Below, one piece after another: positions 27,931-35,670 of a stretch of DNA of 64,000 bases. The stretch lies in the NCBI RefSeq assembly GCF_963528755.1, contig NZ_CAURXA010000002.1, positions 62,001-126,000 of the forward strand. Reading direction: 5' to 3'. The DNA comes from Selenomonas sp963528755. Its GTDB lineage: Bacteria; Bacillota; Negativicutes; Selenomonadales; Selenomonadaceae. Each line of letters starts with the position of its first letter. Position 1 is the stretch's first letter. The position numbers and the translations under genes are program-made. A model generated the notes under the pieces. That model made no database searches. It saw only the letters and a list, made by a program, of their open reading frames with translations, and was not told where the DNA came from.

Positions 27931-28842
27931 CTACTGTTCCTGCCGTACAGGCGCAGGCGCCTGCGGCTGCTCGACATTGCCGGGCGCCGTCGGGCGCATC
28001 GGCGTGATGACGGGATTCGTGCCGCCGCCCGAAAGGTTGGGAGAAATATCGGGCAGTTCAGGTTTTGCCGTCAGTGTTTCCGTCGATGAACTGTCGGGAT
28101 TGAACTGGTACGTCCTGGCGATCAGAACCTCGACGCGACGGTTCTGTGACCTGCCCTCGTCCGTCTTATTGTCCGCGATCGGACGGTATTCGCTGTAGCC
28201 GATGGAACTGAACCGTGCCGGATTGAGCGACGCATTGCTCGCAAAGAGGAATTTCATGAAATTCAAGGCGCGCTGCGAACTCAGTTCCCAGTTCGATGGG
28301 TAGCGCGCCGTAGCGATCGGCACATTGTCCGTATGCCCCGAGATGACAACGCGCTCGGGAATCTTCGCGAGAAGGCCTGCGACGACAGGACCGATCTTCT
28401 GCGCCTCGCCCACGAGCTCCGCCGAACCCGAGGGGAACAGTGCCTTTTCCTTGATGCGGATCATCAATCCATCATCGGTCATCGTCGTGTTCAGCTCGCC
28501 TTGCAGGCCGTTCTGCTTGATGTAATTATCAAGTTCTTTCTGCACTTCTTCCAAAGCCTTCGCTTCTTGAATGTAGGCGCTGTTACCCTTGTCTTCCGTC
28601 GCCATGCGTTCGGCATGGCGGCTTTCGCTCGGCCCCATCTGACTGAAGAACGAAGGCCCGCCCGTATTGAAAGCCGCTGTAAACGCCTGCGCCATCTGCG
28701 CCATCTTGGCCGAGTCCGTAGCGGACATGGCATAGAGAGCGATGAACGTGGCAAGGAGCAGCGTCATGAGGTCGGAGTAAGGCAGAAGCCAAGCCTCGCC
28801 CGCTTCTTCTTCATGCGGTGCATGCCGCTTCTTTCTTGCCAT
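27931..28842 (-). CDS. motB: Flagellar stator protein MotB
   Basis: 303-aa inner-membrane protein: short charged N-terminus, one membrane helix containing PYSDLMTLLLATFIAL with the ion-binding D24, a linker with the plug region, and an OmpA-like peptidoglycan-binding domain (about 140-260; ISGHTDNVPI, NWELSSQRA, RSQNRRVEV). The C-terminus is a Pro-rich tail. Forms the stator with MotA, whose gene ends 3 bp upstream. Confidence 0.96.
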   Translation of the reverse strand: MARKKRHAPHEEEAGEAWLLPYSDLMTLLLATFIALYAMSATDSAKMAQMAQAFTAAFNTGGPSFFSQMGPSESRHAERMATEDKGNSAYIQEAKALEEVQKELDNYIKQNGLQGELNTTMTDDGLMIRIKEKALFPSGSAELVGEAQKIGPVVAGLLAKIPERVVISGHTDNVPIATARYPSNWELSSQRALNFMKFLFASNASLNPARFSSIGYSEYRPIADNKTDEGRSQNRRVEVLIARTYQFNPDSSSTETLTAKPELPDISPNLSGGGTNPVITPMRPTAPGNVEQPQAPAPVRQEQ

Positions 28843-28845
28843 GCC

Positions 28846-29622
28846 TTACGCCTCCTTCTTCAGTAGATCGCGCTCCGACTGCGGAATGAAGACCATGAGC
28901 TTCGCCTCGATGGCCGTCGGCGAATCACCTGCCTGCAGAGACAGGATGCCCTCGACGATCATTCGCTTCTGACCGATCTCAGAATCTGACATGATCTTGA
29001 GTTTATTTGCCCACGGAAGCCAAAGAACGTACGCCGTATAGATACCGAGGATCGTAGCGACGAACGCGGCCGCGATGGCGTGACCGACGACGTTGACGTC
29101 CGACAAGTTGCTCAGAGCTGCAATCAGACCGATAACGGCACCAAGAACGCCGAGCGTAGGCGCGTAGGTACCGGCCTGCATGAGCATCAGACGCCCCAGG
29201 GAGTGACGCTCCTGCATGACAGAAATCTCAGCATCGAGAACGTCGCTGACAAAGTCCGGATCCATGCCGTCGATGACCATGCTAAGCCCCGTTTTGAAGA
29301 ACGGATCGGAGATGTCCTCGACGCGGCTCTCCAGTGCCAAGATACCTTCACGACGTGCAATCTGCGAAAGCTCGATGAAAAGCTGCAGAAGCTCACCCTT
29401 CTGATGCGAAGGCGGTGCTTGGAAAGTCATCTTTATCAGCTTCGGCAGCATCTTCATCTCATCCATGCGGAAAGCCGTGAAAAGACAGGCAAACGTGCCG
29501 AGGATGATGATCATGAATGCCGCCGGATTGTTCAGCGAACTGATTGGAGCCCCCTTGAGGATCATGCCGCCGAAGATAGCGATGAGTCCCGACAACAGTC
29601 CGATTAGCGTTGATTTTTCCAA
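28846..29622 (-). CDS. motA: Flagellar stator protein MotA
   Basis: 258-aa four-helix membrane protein that forms the ion-conducting stator with MotB. Family features: N-terminal STLIGLLSGLIAIFGGMILKG, the cytoplasmic loop with Arg/Glu residues, and the proline-containing third and fourth helices (GTYAPTLGVLGAVIGLI; LGIYTAYVLWLPWANKL). The start is TTG at 29622, six bases after AGGGGG. No other flagellar genes are in the window. Confidence 0.95.
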   Translation of the reverse strand: MEKSTLIGLLSGLIAIFGGMILKGAPISSLNNPAAFMIIILGTFACLFTAFRMDEMKMLPKLIKMTFQAPPSHQKGELLQLFIELSQIARREGILALESRVEDISDPFFKTGLSMVIDGMDPDFVSDVLDAEISVMQERHSLGRLMLMQAGTYAPTLGVLGAVIGLIAALSNLSDVNVVGHAIAAAFVATILGIYTAYVLWLPWANKLKIMSDSEIGQKRMIVEGILSLQAGDSPTAIEAKLMVFIPQSERDLLKKEA

Positions 29623-29639
29623 AAAAATCCCCCTCTTCC

Positions 29640-29870
29640 CTAATGGCAGAGACGCAGGGCGTCTCCTGCAACGCCGTCTGCCCACTTGCATCCAGCACCC
29701 GCAAACGATGCAGATGATTTTTGCGGCGTCTTCATCCTTGCTTGCGACCGACGGAGTACGTCGGATAGAGCATCTTGGCTGCCCTTCCTCTCACACGAAG
29801 CCCGCTCGACCTGTGCAGGTCATGACCGTCGAAACTTCATGGCAAAAGTGCAGAGCACAATCCACTGCTT
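29640..29870 (-). other. Unassigned structured leader upstream of motAB
   Basis: No gene in 29623-29975. The minus strand here can form at least three hairpins: GAGACGC/GCGTCTC (29649-29655/29659-29665), CCGACG/CGTCGG (29748-29753/29759-29764) and GACCTG/CAGGTC (29808-29821). Several GGA triplets lie in single-stranded positions. It does not show the conserved bases of GEMM-I c-di-GMP or cobalamin riboswitches. Could be a leader RNA controlling motAB or an independent small RNA. Confidence 0.4.
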
Positions 29871-29975
29871 AATATATATCGAAACAAATGCAAAAAAAAT
29901 TCATGACTCGCTAAAGGACTTTGCCACTATTTTTCTTTGAACTTCCATCCTCGCGAATCTGAAGCCGGTACTTTA

Positions 29976-30041
29976 GGAAATGCTGATAAATGAAGTCGCC
30001 CAGATGTATGAAGATGCGGGACGGAATTTATCAGTGATTCC
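29976..30041. repeat. MITE-like repeat, copy C (66 bp, shortest copy)
   Basis: Ends GGAAATGCTGATAAA (29976-29990) and TTTATCAGTGATTCC (30027-30041) match copies A and B. Interior TGAAGTCGCCCAGATG and GAAGATGCGG correspond to their subterminal parts, so this looks like an internal deletion derivative. Flanked by TTTA on both sides, a probable 4-bp target duplication. Confidence 0.8.
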
Positions 30042-30077
30042 TTTACAGTGTACACTAGATTGGTGTCGCTGTAAAGG
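30040..30077. repeat. Imperfect inverted repeat next to repeat copy C
   Basis: CCTTTACAG (30040-30048) and CTGTAAAGG (30069-30077) form a 9-bp stem; GTGTACAC inside can extend the pairing with GGTGTCG. It lies upstream of the LysR promoter. May be an operator or a hairpin; no T-run follows. Confidence 0.5.
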
Positions 30078-30132
30078 AACATTTTCAAAAAAATTACATC
30101 TGTTTTTAATCATAAAAAATAAATTTTTCTTA

Positions 30133-30161
30133 TTGTATCATAGATGATTTTGAAGTATGAT
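30133..30161 (+). promoter_or_regulatory. Promoter of the LysR-family gene
   Basis: TTGTAT (30133-30138), 17 bp, TATGAT (30156-30161), in an AT-rich stretch 58 bp before the start codon. Confidence 0.65.
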
Positions 30162-30218
30162 AGGTTTAACGAAAATAATTCATCTTTATGGACGACAGGG
30201 AATGGGTGGCGATCAAGC

Positions 30219-31100
30219 ATGGAACTAAGACAACTCGAATACTTTCAAATGGCAAGCCGACTGAAAAACATTACGCGCGCCGCTGAAAGGCTTCGCGTAT
30301 CACAGCCGAACATCACCGTCGCGATCAAGAAGCTTGAGGCGGAACTCGGCATTCAGCTCTTTGACCGCAGTCAGAAGCAGCTGTCTCTGACGCCCGAGGG
30401 CGCTGTATTCCTGACGCGCATTGAGCTTGCGCTGCGCAATATCCAGGACGCCGTGCTCGAAGTCAACGATTACAAACAGCTGCAGAAAGGCACGATCAAG
30501 ATCGGCATCCCGTCGATGATCGGCGCCTACCTCTTCCCCAAGATTTTCTCCAGCTTCCAAAAGAAATACTCGCATCTCGACGTCTATCTCTACGAAGAAG
30601 GCTCGATGCGCATCCGCGAGCAGCTCGAACGCGATGAGCTGGACTTTGGCATCGTCATCCTCTCCAATGCAGCGGCGAGCCTGCAGACGCTTCCCATGGC
30701 GAAGAGCCAGATCGTCGCGTGCCTGCCCGAGCAGCACCCACTTGCCAAAAAAAAGGCCATCTCCCTGCACGACATCGAAGACGTGAACCTCATCATGCTC
30801 AAGGACGGTTCCTTCCTGCGAAAGCTCCTGCTCGACACCTTCAAGCAGGAAAGCATCACGCCCGACATCGTGCTCGAGTCGAATCAGATCGAGACCATCA
30901 AGGGGCTGATCGCGAGCGGTGCAGGCATCGCCTTCCTGCTCGACTTCATCGTCGAGGAGACGCCCGGGATCGTGACGCTGCCCTTTGACAAGCCCGTCTT
31001 CGTCGATGTCGGGCTTGCCTGGAAGAAGGATCGTTACGTTTCCAAGGCCGCGCAGGCTTTCATCGACTTCTGCCAGAACACGCTGAAAAAAGAAAAATGA
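30219..31100 (+). CDS. LysR-family transcriptional regulator
   Basis: 293-aa regulator. N-terminal winged helix-turn-helix (about 1-60: MELRQLEYFQMASRLKN, then ITRAAERLRVSQPNITVAIKKLE), linker helix, and a LysR substrate-binding domain from about residue 88 (KGTIKIGIPSMIGAYL). Start at 30219 begins the conserved HTH; the ribosome site is weak. It has its own promoter and terminator, so it is not co-transcribed with dapL. Target genes and ligand cannot be read from the sequence. Confidence 0.92.
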   Translation: MELRQLEYFQMASRLKNITRAAERLRVSQPNITVAIKKLEAELGIQLFDRSQKQLSLTPEGAVFLTRIELALRNIQDAVLEVNDYKQLQKGTIKIGIPSMIGAYLFPKIFSSFQKKYSHLDVYLYEEGSMRIREQLERDELDFGIVILSNAAASLQTLPMAKSQIVACLPEQHPLAKKKAISLHDIEDVNLIMLKDGSFLRKLLLDTFKQESITPDIVLESNQIETIKGLIASGAGIAFLLDFIVEETPGIVTLPFDKPVFVDVGLAWKKDRYVSKAAQAFIDFCQNTLKKEK

Positions 31101-31113
31101 TGTGCTTTCAGAC

Positions 31114-31142
31114 GGCCGCTCCGAAGAGGGCGGTCTTTTTTT
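31114..31142 (+). terminator. Terminator after the LysR gene
   Basis: GGCCGCTC (31114-31121) / GGGCGGTC (31128-31135) stem with loop CGAAGA, followed by a long T-run. Confidence 0.85.
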
Positions 31143-31172
31143 CAAAAATTTTATGGGAATTTACGGGAAATG

Positions 31173-31181
31173 TGCTACAAT
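31173..31181 (+). promoter_or_regulatory. Probable extended -10 promoter of dapL
   Basis: TGCTACAAT: TACAAT hexamer (31176-31181) preceded by TGC; no good -35 at the usual spacing. 71 bp before the dapL start. Confidence 0.5.
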
Positions 31182-31251
31182 GGTAGCCGTAAACTCTGAC
31201 GGACGCGAACCGTATCCGTCCACCTTGCATGAAGCATCAGGAGGAATCACC

Positions 31252-32481
31252 ATGGCTTACATCAACGAAAACTATCTGAAACTCGCCGGCAGCTATCTCT
31301 TCCGCGAGATCGCGCACCGCGTCGCTGACTATAAGGAAAAGAATCCCGCAGCCAACGTCATCTCGCTCGGCATCGGCGACGTGACGCAGCCCCTGCCGCC
31401 CGCCTGCATCGCCGCCATGCACAAGGCGGTCGACGAGATGGCTGCAGCCGAGACCTTCCGCGGCTACGGACCCGAGCAAGGTTACGGCTTCCTCATCGAG
31501 AAAATCATAGAAAACAACTTCCCGGGACTCGGCATCGAGCCGGACGAGGTGTTTATTTCCGACGGCGCCAAGAGCGACTGCGGCAACATCCAGGAAATCT
31601 TCAGCGAAAAGGCGAAAATCGCCATCACCGACCCCGTCTACCCCGTCTACCTCGACACGAATGTCATGGCGGGACGCACGGGCGCACTGCAGAAAAACGG
31701 ACACTTCTCGGGCGTGGTCTACCTGCCCTGCACGGCAGAGAACGGCTTCCTGCCCGAGCTGCCCACGGAGCATGTCGACATCATCTATCTTTGCTCACCG
31801 AACAACCCGACGGGCATGGCGATGACGCGCGAGTCTCTCTCCCGATGGGTTGCCTACGCGCGAGAGAACGAGTCTGTCATTCTCTTCGACGCCGCTTATC
31901 AGGCCTTCATCACCGAGGACGATCTGCCGCACTCCATCTTCGAGATCGAGGGCGCGAAGGAGGTCGCCATCGAATTCCGCTCCTTCTCGAAGACAGCGGG
32001 CTTCACGGGCACGCGCTGCGGCTACATCGTGCTGCCGAAGAGCGTGCAGGGCAGGAGCGCCGACGGCACGAAGAAGAGCCTCAACCCGCTCTGGAATCGC
32101 CGCCACACGACGAAGTATAACGGCACCTCCTACATCATCCAGCGCGGCGCAGAGGCCATATTCACGCCCGAAGGGAAACGAGAGACGGCGGCTGCCATTT
32201 CCTACTACCTCGAAAACGCCCGACTCATCCGCGAGGGCCTTGAATCCATCGGTCTTGAGGCATACGGCGGCGTAAACGCACCCTACATCTGGCTCAAGAC
32301 GCCGCACGGACTCTCCTCGTGGGACTTCTTCGACCACCTTCTCACAGGCGCGGACATCGTCGGCACGCCGGGCGCAGGATTCGGCCCATGCGGCGAAGGA
32401 TATTTCCGCCTCACGGCTTTCGGCGACCGAGAGAATACGAAGCGAGCAGTCGAGCGCATCAAGGAAAAACTGACGTTCTGA
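31252..32481 (+). CDS. dapL: LL-diaminopimelate aminotransferase
   Basis: 409-aa PLP enzyme that converts tetrahydrodipicolinate directly to LL-diaminopimelate, a short route to lysine and peptidoglycan precursor. Family features: NENYLKLAGSYLFREIA at the N-terminus, YGPEQGYGFL, SPNNPTGMAMT, and the PLP-lysine segment FRSFSKTAGFTGTRCGY. The ATG at 31252 follows CAGGAGGAATCACC. Followed after 15 bp by the DUF815 gene, likely one transcript. Confidence 0.97.
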   Translation: MAYINENYLKLAGSYLFREIAHRVADYKEKNPAANVISLGIGDVTQPLPPACIAAMHKAVDEMAAAETFRGYGPEQGYGFLIEKIIENNFPGLGIEPDEVFISDGAKSDCGNIQEIFSEKAKIAITDPVYPVYLDTNVMAGRTGALQKNGHFSGVVYLPCTAENGFLPELPTEHVDIIYLCSPNNPTGMAMTRESLSRWVAYARENESVILFDAAYQAFITEDDLPHSIFEIEGAKEVAIEFRSFSKTAGFTGTRCGYIVLPKSVQGRSADGTKKSLNPLWNRRHTTKYNGTSYIIQRGAEAIFTPEGKRETAAAISYYLENARLIREGLESIGLEAYGGVNAPYIWLKTPHGLSSWDFFDHLLTGADIVGTPGAGFGPCGEGYFRLTAFGDRENTKRAVERIKEKLTF

Positions 32482-32496
32482 CGAGAGGAGAAAGAC

Positions 32497-33738
32497 ATGC
32501 TCAAACCCCGCCTGCACGAACTCTGCATCTGCCGTCCCATATTGCAGGATGCGCTCATCGGAAAGTTCCTGCGCTTTCTGGAAAATCCTGAGAACACTTC
32601 GCACGCTTACGATTTCACCGCAGGGCTCATCGAGAAGGCGGAATCGCTCGGCCTTTCCGGAAATATCCTGCGCTCCTATTTTCTCCATGTGCTCGCTCAT
32701 GTGGAAAACACCTTCGCATGCACGGTGGAACAATCTTCCGGCAATGTCGGCAACAGTCTTCGCCGCGCCTTCGTGCGCGATATGGAAATCCTCGCCGACG
32801 TCTTTCACGAGCCGCCAAGCGCCATGCTGCCATGCGACCTCCTTGACGACTACGAACCGACGAAGCGCTGCACGAGCGAAGCGTCCTCCTTCCTCCACGA
32901 ACGCATGGCATCTGCGGCATCGGCAGAAGATGCCGCAGACGCCTTCCTCGATTTTTACCGGCTCTACGGCTGCGGCGAGATTTCGAGCTGCAAGGCGTTC
33001 TCCTGGAACGACAAAGAGCACAAGCTTCAAGGCGTCGAGCACTTCGAAGCGCTCCCTCTCACTGACGTCATCGGCTACGACCGCCAAAAGAAGCAGCTGA
33101 CAGACAATACGGAAGCCTTCCTAGAAGGGCGTCCTGCCAATAACGTACTCCTGATCGGCGCGCGCGGCACGGGCAAGTCCTCCTCCGTCAAAGCTCTCGC
33201 TCACGAATACTATGGCCGCGGTCTTCGGCTCGTGCAGCTCACGAAATCGCAGCTCGGCGAACTGCCGCGCATTCTCGCGGCGCTTCGCCGATTTCCCTCC
33301 AAGCGCTTCATTCTCTTCCTCGACGACCTCTCGTTCGAGGCATTTGAGACGGAGTACAAGTATCTGAAATCCGCCATCGAAGGCGGCGTCGAGGCGCGTC
33401 CCCAAAACGTACTCATCTACGCGACATCCAACCGCCGCCACCTCATCAAGGAAAGCTGGCGCGACCGCGATCAGGCACAGGACGAACTCTATCGTCAGGA
33501 CAGCGTGAACGAAACCGTCTCCCTTTCTGACCGCTTCGGTCTCATCATCACCTTCCTCGCACCCGACCAAGAGCAATATCATGCTATCATCTCCCACTAC
33601 CTTGAAAAGGAAGGCATCCGCCTCGCCCCCGAGGAGCTTCGCGTTCTTGCTCATCGCTGGGAGCTTGAGCACTCCGGACGCAGCGGCCGCACGGCGCAGC
33701 AATTCGTCGTGCACTATCTAGGACAAATGCGGAAATGA
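32497..33738 (+). CDS. DUF815-family AAA+ ATPase
   Basis: 413-aa protein of unknown function. The N-terminal 190 residues are mostly helical; the ATPase core has Walker A GARGTGKS (221-228), Walker B FILFLDDLSF (271-280), sensor-like IYATSNRRHLI, and a C-terminal lid. GAGAGGAGAAAG ribosome site. Located 15 bp after dapL and before a strong terminator. The family is widespread but undescribed biochemically to my knowledge. Confidence 0.88.
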   Translation: MLKPRLHELCICRPILQDALIGKFLRFLENPENTSHAYDFTAGLIEKAESLGLSGNILRSYFLHVLAHVENTFACTVEQSSGNVGNSLRRAFVRDMEILADVFHEPPSAMLPCDLLDDYEPTKRCTSEASSFLHERMASAASAEDAADAFLDFYRLYGCGEISSCKAFSWNDKEHKLQGVEHFEALPLTDVIGYDRQKKQLTDNTEAFLEGRPANNVLLIGARGTGKSSSVKALAHEYYGRGLRLVQLTKSQLGELPRILAALRRFPSKRFILFLDDLSFEAFETEYKYLKSAIEGGVEARPQNVLIYATSNRRHLIKESWRDRDQAQDELYRQDSVNETVSLSDRFGLIITFLAPDQEQYHAIISHYLEKEGIRLAPEELRVLAHRWELEHSGRSGRTAQQFVVHYLGQMRK

Positions 33739-33740
33739 AG

Positions 33741-33784
33741 AATCCCCTTCGCCTCTCTCAAAAGAGTCGCGAAGGGGATTTTTT
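33741..33784 (+). terminator. Terminator of dapL-DUF815
   Basis: 12-bp stem AATCCCCTTCGC (33741-33752) / GCGAAGGGGATT (33769-33780), then T-run. Confidence 0.88.
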
Positions 33785-33823
33785 CCTGCGGGGCGCACGG
33801 AGCAATGCTCCATAGCTTCGGCT

Positions 33824-34024
33824 TTATCTGCGATCGTAAGTGCAGTAGCCGTTCTCGTCACAGTAGGGGCCGCTCTGTTCGCTGTCGCGATAGTATCTGC
33901 TGCCGCAGCAATTATAGCGCTGCACGCCTGCCGTATCTTTCGCCGATGACATCGAAGCCGCAAAAACAGGAGCCGCACTCACCGCAAGCATAGCCAGAAG
34001 GGCGGCACAAAGCATCTTCTTCAT
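33824..34024 (-). CDS. Small secreted Cys-rich protein
   Basis: 66-aa protein not recognised as a known family. Residues 1-23 are a clear signal peptide (MKKMLCAALLAMLAVSAAPV, cleavage likely after FAA). The mature part of about 42 residues holds four Cys in the pattern CC-x14-C-x5-C, plus many Tyr, Asp and Arg, suggesting one or two disulfides. The start at 34024 has a near-perfect AGGAGGTGATTCC ribosome site, which makes it a convincing real gene. Single gene between two terminators. Confidence 0.75.
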   Translation of the reverse strand: MKKMLCAALLAMLAVSAAPVFAASMSSAKDTAGVQRYNCCGSRYYRDSEQSGPYCDENGYCTYDRR

Positions 34025-34092
34025 GGAATCACCTCCTATTGCCATTATACTATGAAAACATCTTCATTACAAGGGAAGCCATGATGCGCGAC

Positions 34093-34124
34093 AAAACGGG
34101 ACAGCCTTGCAGCTGTCCCGTTTT
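34093..34124. terminator. metK terminator, possibly bidirectional
   Basis: Perfect 12-bp stem AAAACGGGACAG (34093-34104) / CTGTCCCGTTTT (34113-34124). Confidence 0.85.
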
Positions 34125-34139
34125 GTATATGTATCCTTT

Positions 34140-35327
34140 TCAGATTCCCGCAGCTTTCTTCAAGGCGTCCGCCTTGTCCGTCTTCTCCCACGGCAGATCG
34201 GCATCGGTGCGGCCGAAGTGGCCGTAGGCCGCCGTCTGCTCGTAAATCGGGCGGCGCAGGTCGAGGTTGCTGATGATCGAGGCCGGACGCAGATCGAAGT
34301 TCTCGTGCACAAGCTTTTCGATCAGAGCTTCGTCCACCTTGTTCGTGCCGAACGTATCGACCATGATCGATACGGGACGCGCGACGCCGATGGCGTAGGC
34401 AAGCTGGATCTCGCAGCGATCGGCGAGTCCTGCGGCGACGACATTCTTCGCCACATAGCGCGCGGCGTAGGCAGCGGAGCGGTCGACCTTCGTGGGATCC
34501 TTGCCCGAGAAGGCGCCGCCGCCGTGACGCGCCATGCCGCCGTAAGTGTCGACGATAATCTTGCGGCCCGTGAGACCCGAATCGCCCTGCGGGCCGCCGA
34601 TGACGAACTTGCCCGTCGGGTTCACGAAGTACTTCGTGTCTGCCGTCAGAAGCTCTGCCGGAATGATGACCTTGATGACCTTTTCAATCATATCCTTGCG
34701 AATCGTTGCCAGGTCGACTTCCGGATCGTGCTGCGTGGAGATGACGACGGTATCGACGGCGACGGGCTTGCCGTCCTCGTAGCGCACCGTCACCTGCGTC
34801 TTGCCGTCGGGGCGCAGGTAGCCGAGTTCGCCGTTCTTACGCACCTCTGCAAGGCGGCGTGCCAGACGATGTGCGAGTGCAATCGGCAGCGGCATGAGCT
34901 CAGGCGTCTCATTCGCCGCATAGCCGAACATCATGCCCTGATCGCCCGCGCCGATGGAGTCGGCGACATCGGACTCACCCTCCTTCGCCTCAAGCGCCTT
35001 GTCAACGCCGAGTGCGATGTCGGCAGACTGCTCATCGAGCGATACGAGAATGCCGCACGTCGCTGCATCGAAGCCATACTTCGCACGCGTGTAGCCGATC
35101 TTCTCCACAGTCTTGCGGATGATGTGCGGGATGTCGATATAGCACGAGGTCGAGATCTCGCCGACGACATGCACCTGCCCCGTCGTCACCAATGTCTCGC
35201 ACGCCACGCGCCCCTGCGGATCTTTTGCGAGAATCGCATCGAGAATGGCGTCAGAAATCTGATCGGCCATCTTGTCGGGATGACCTTCCGTCACCGACTC
35301 GGAAGTGAACAACATCGTTTTGCTCAT
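34140..35327 (-). CDS. metK: S-adenosylmethionine synthetase
   Basis: 395-aa enzyme that makes SAM from methionine and ATP. Starts MSKTMLFTSESVTEGHPDKM and contains GAGDQGMMFGYA and GGGAFSGKDPTKVDRSAAY, the two MetK signatures. The ATG at 35327 lies six bases after GGAG; an ATG at 35339 has no ribosome site. Regulated by the SAM-I riboswitch about 150 nt upstream, i.e. by its own product. Confidence 0.99.
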   Translation of the reverse strand: MSKTMLFTSESVTEGHPDKMADQISDAILDAILAKDPQGRVACETLVTTGQVHVVGEISTSCYIDIPHIIRKTVEKIGYTRAKYGFDAATCGILVSLDEQSADIALGVDKALEAKEGESDVADSIGAGDQGMMFGYAANETPELMPLPIALAHRLARRLAEVRKNGELGYLRPDGKTQVTVRYEDGKPVAVDTVVISTQHDPEVDLATIRKDMIEKVIKVIIPAELLTADTKYFVNPTGKFVIGGPQGDSGLTGRKIIVDTYGGMARHGGGAFSGKDPTKVDRSAAYAARYVAKNVVAAGLADRCEIQLAYAIGVARPVSIMVDTFGTNKVDEALIEKLVHENFDLRPASIISNLDLRRPIYEQTAAYGHFGRTDADLPWEKTDKADALKKAAGI

Positions 35328-35480
35328 GGTATGCTCCATTCCGCCGCTGCCGCCTGCGGCAAATATCTGGAAAAGCAAGGTGCGACCTTCCCTGCCCGGC
35401 GGCCTCAAAGCGCCGCTTTCATGAAATCGTCCGCGAAACATCTTCAGCAAAAGCCGATTCGCAGCATACATCATCCATCA

Positions 35481-35625
35481 AAAAAGACTCTCTTCCTACG
35501 AAAAGAGAGTCTTCCTTCGCTCCCATCTCATAGGCAATACCTATAGGAATTGGCACCTTTTTGGCCTACGCCAACGGTTGCCGCAGTTTCATAGGGCCAG
35601 TCCCTCCACTGCTCTTGATGAGTGA
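35481..35625 (-). ncRNA. SAM-I (S-box) riboswitch of metK
   Basis: Minus strand shows the aptamer hallmarks: ATCAAGAGCAGTGGAGGGAC, CTGGCCCTATGAAACTGCGGCAACC, AAGGTGCCAATTCC and GATGGGAG. It ends in a terminator with stem AAGACTCTCTT (35484-35494) / AAGAGAGTCTT (35503-35513) and T-run. SAM binding is expected to favour termination. Confidence 0.96.
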
Positions 35626-35641
35626 TATTCGATTTGGCTTT

Positions 35642-35670
35642 ATTATACGAGAAAACATTTCAATTGTCAA
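35642..35670 (-). promoter_or_regulatory. metK promoter
   Basis: Consensus TTGACA (35665-35670), 17 bp, TATAAT (35642-35647) on the minus strand; it begins directly after the coaBC stop codon. Confidence 0.92.

Noticed and set aside
29700..29870. GEMM-I c-di-GMP or cobalamin riboswitch before motA
   Set aside because: The conserved core bases of these aptamers are not found, only generic hairpins.
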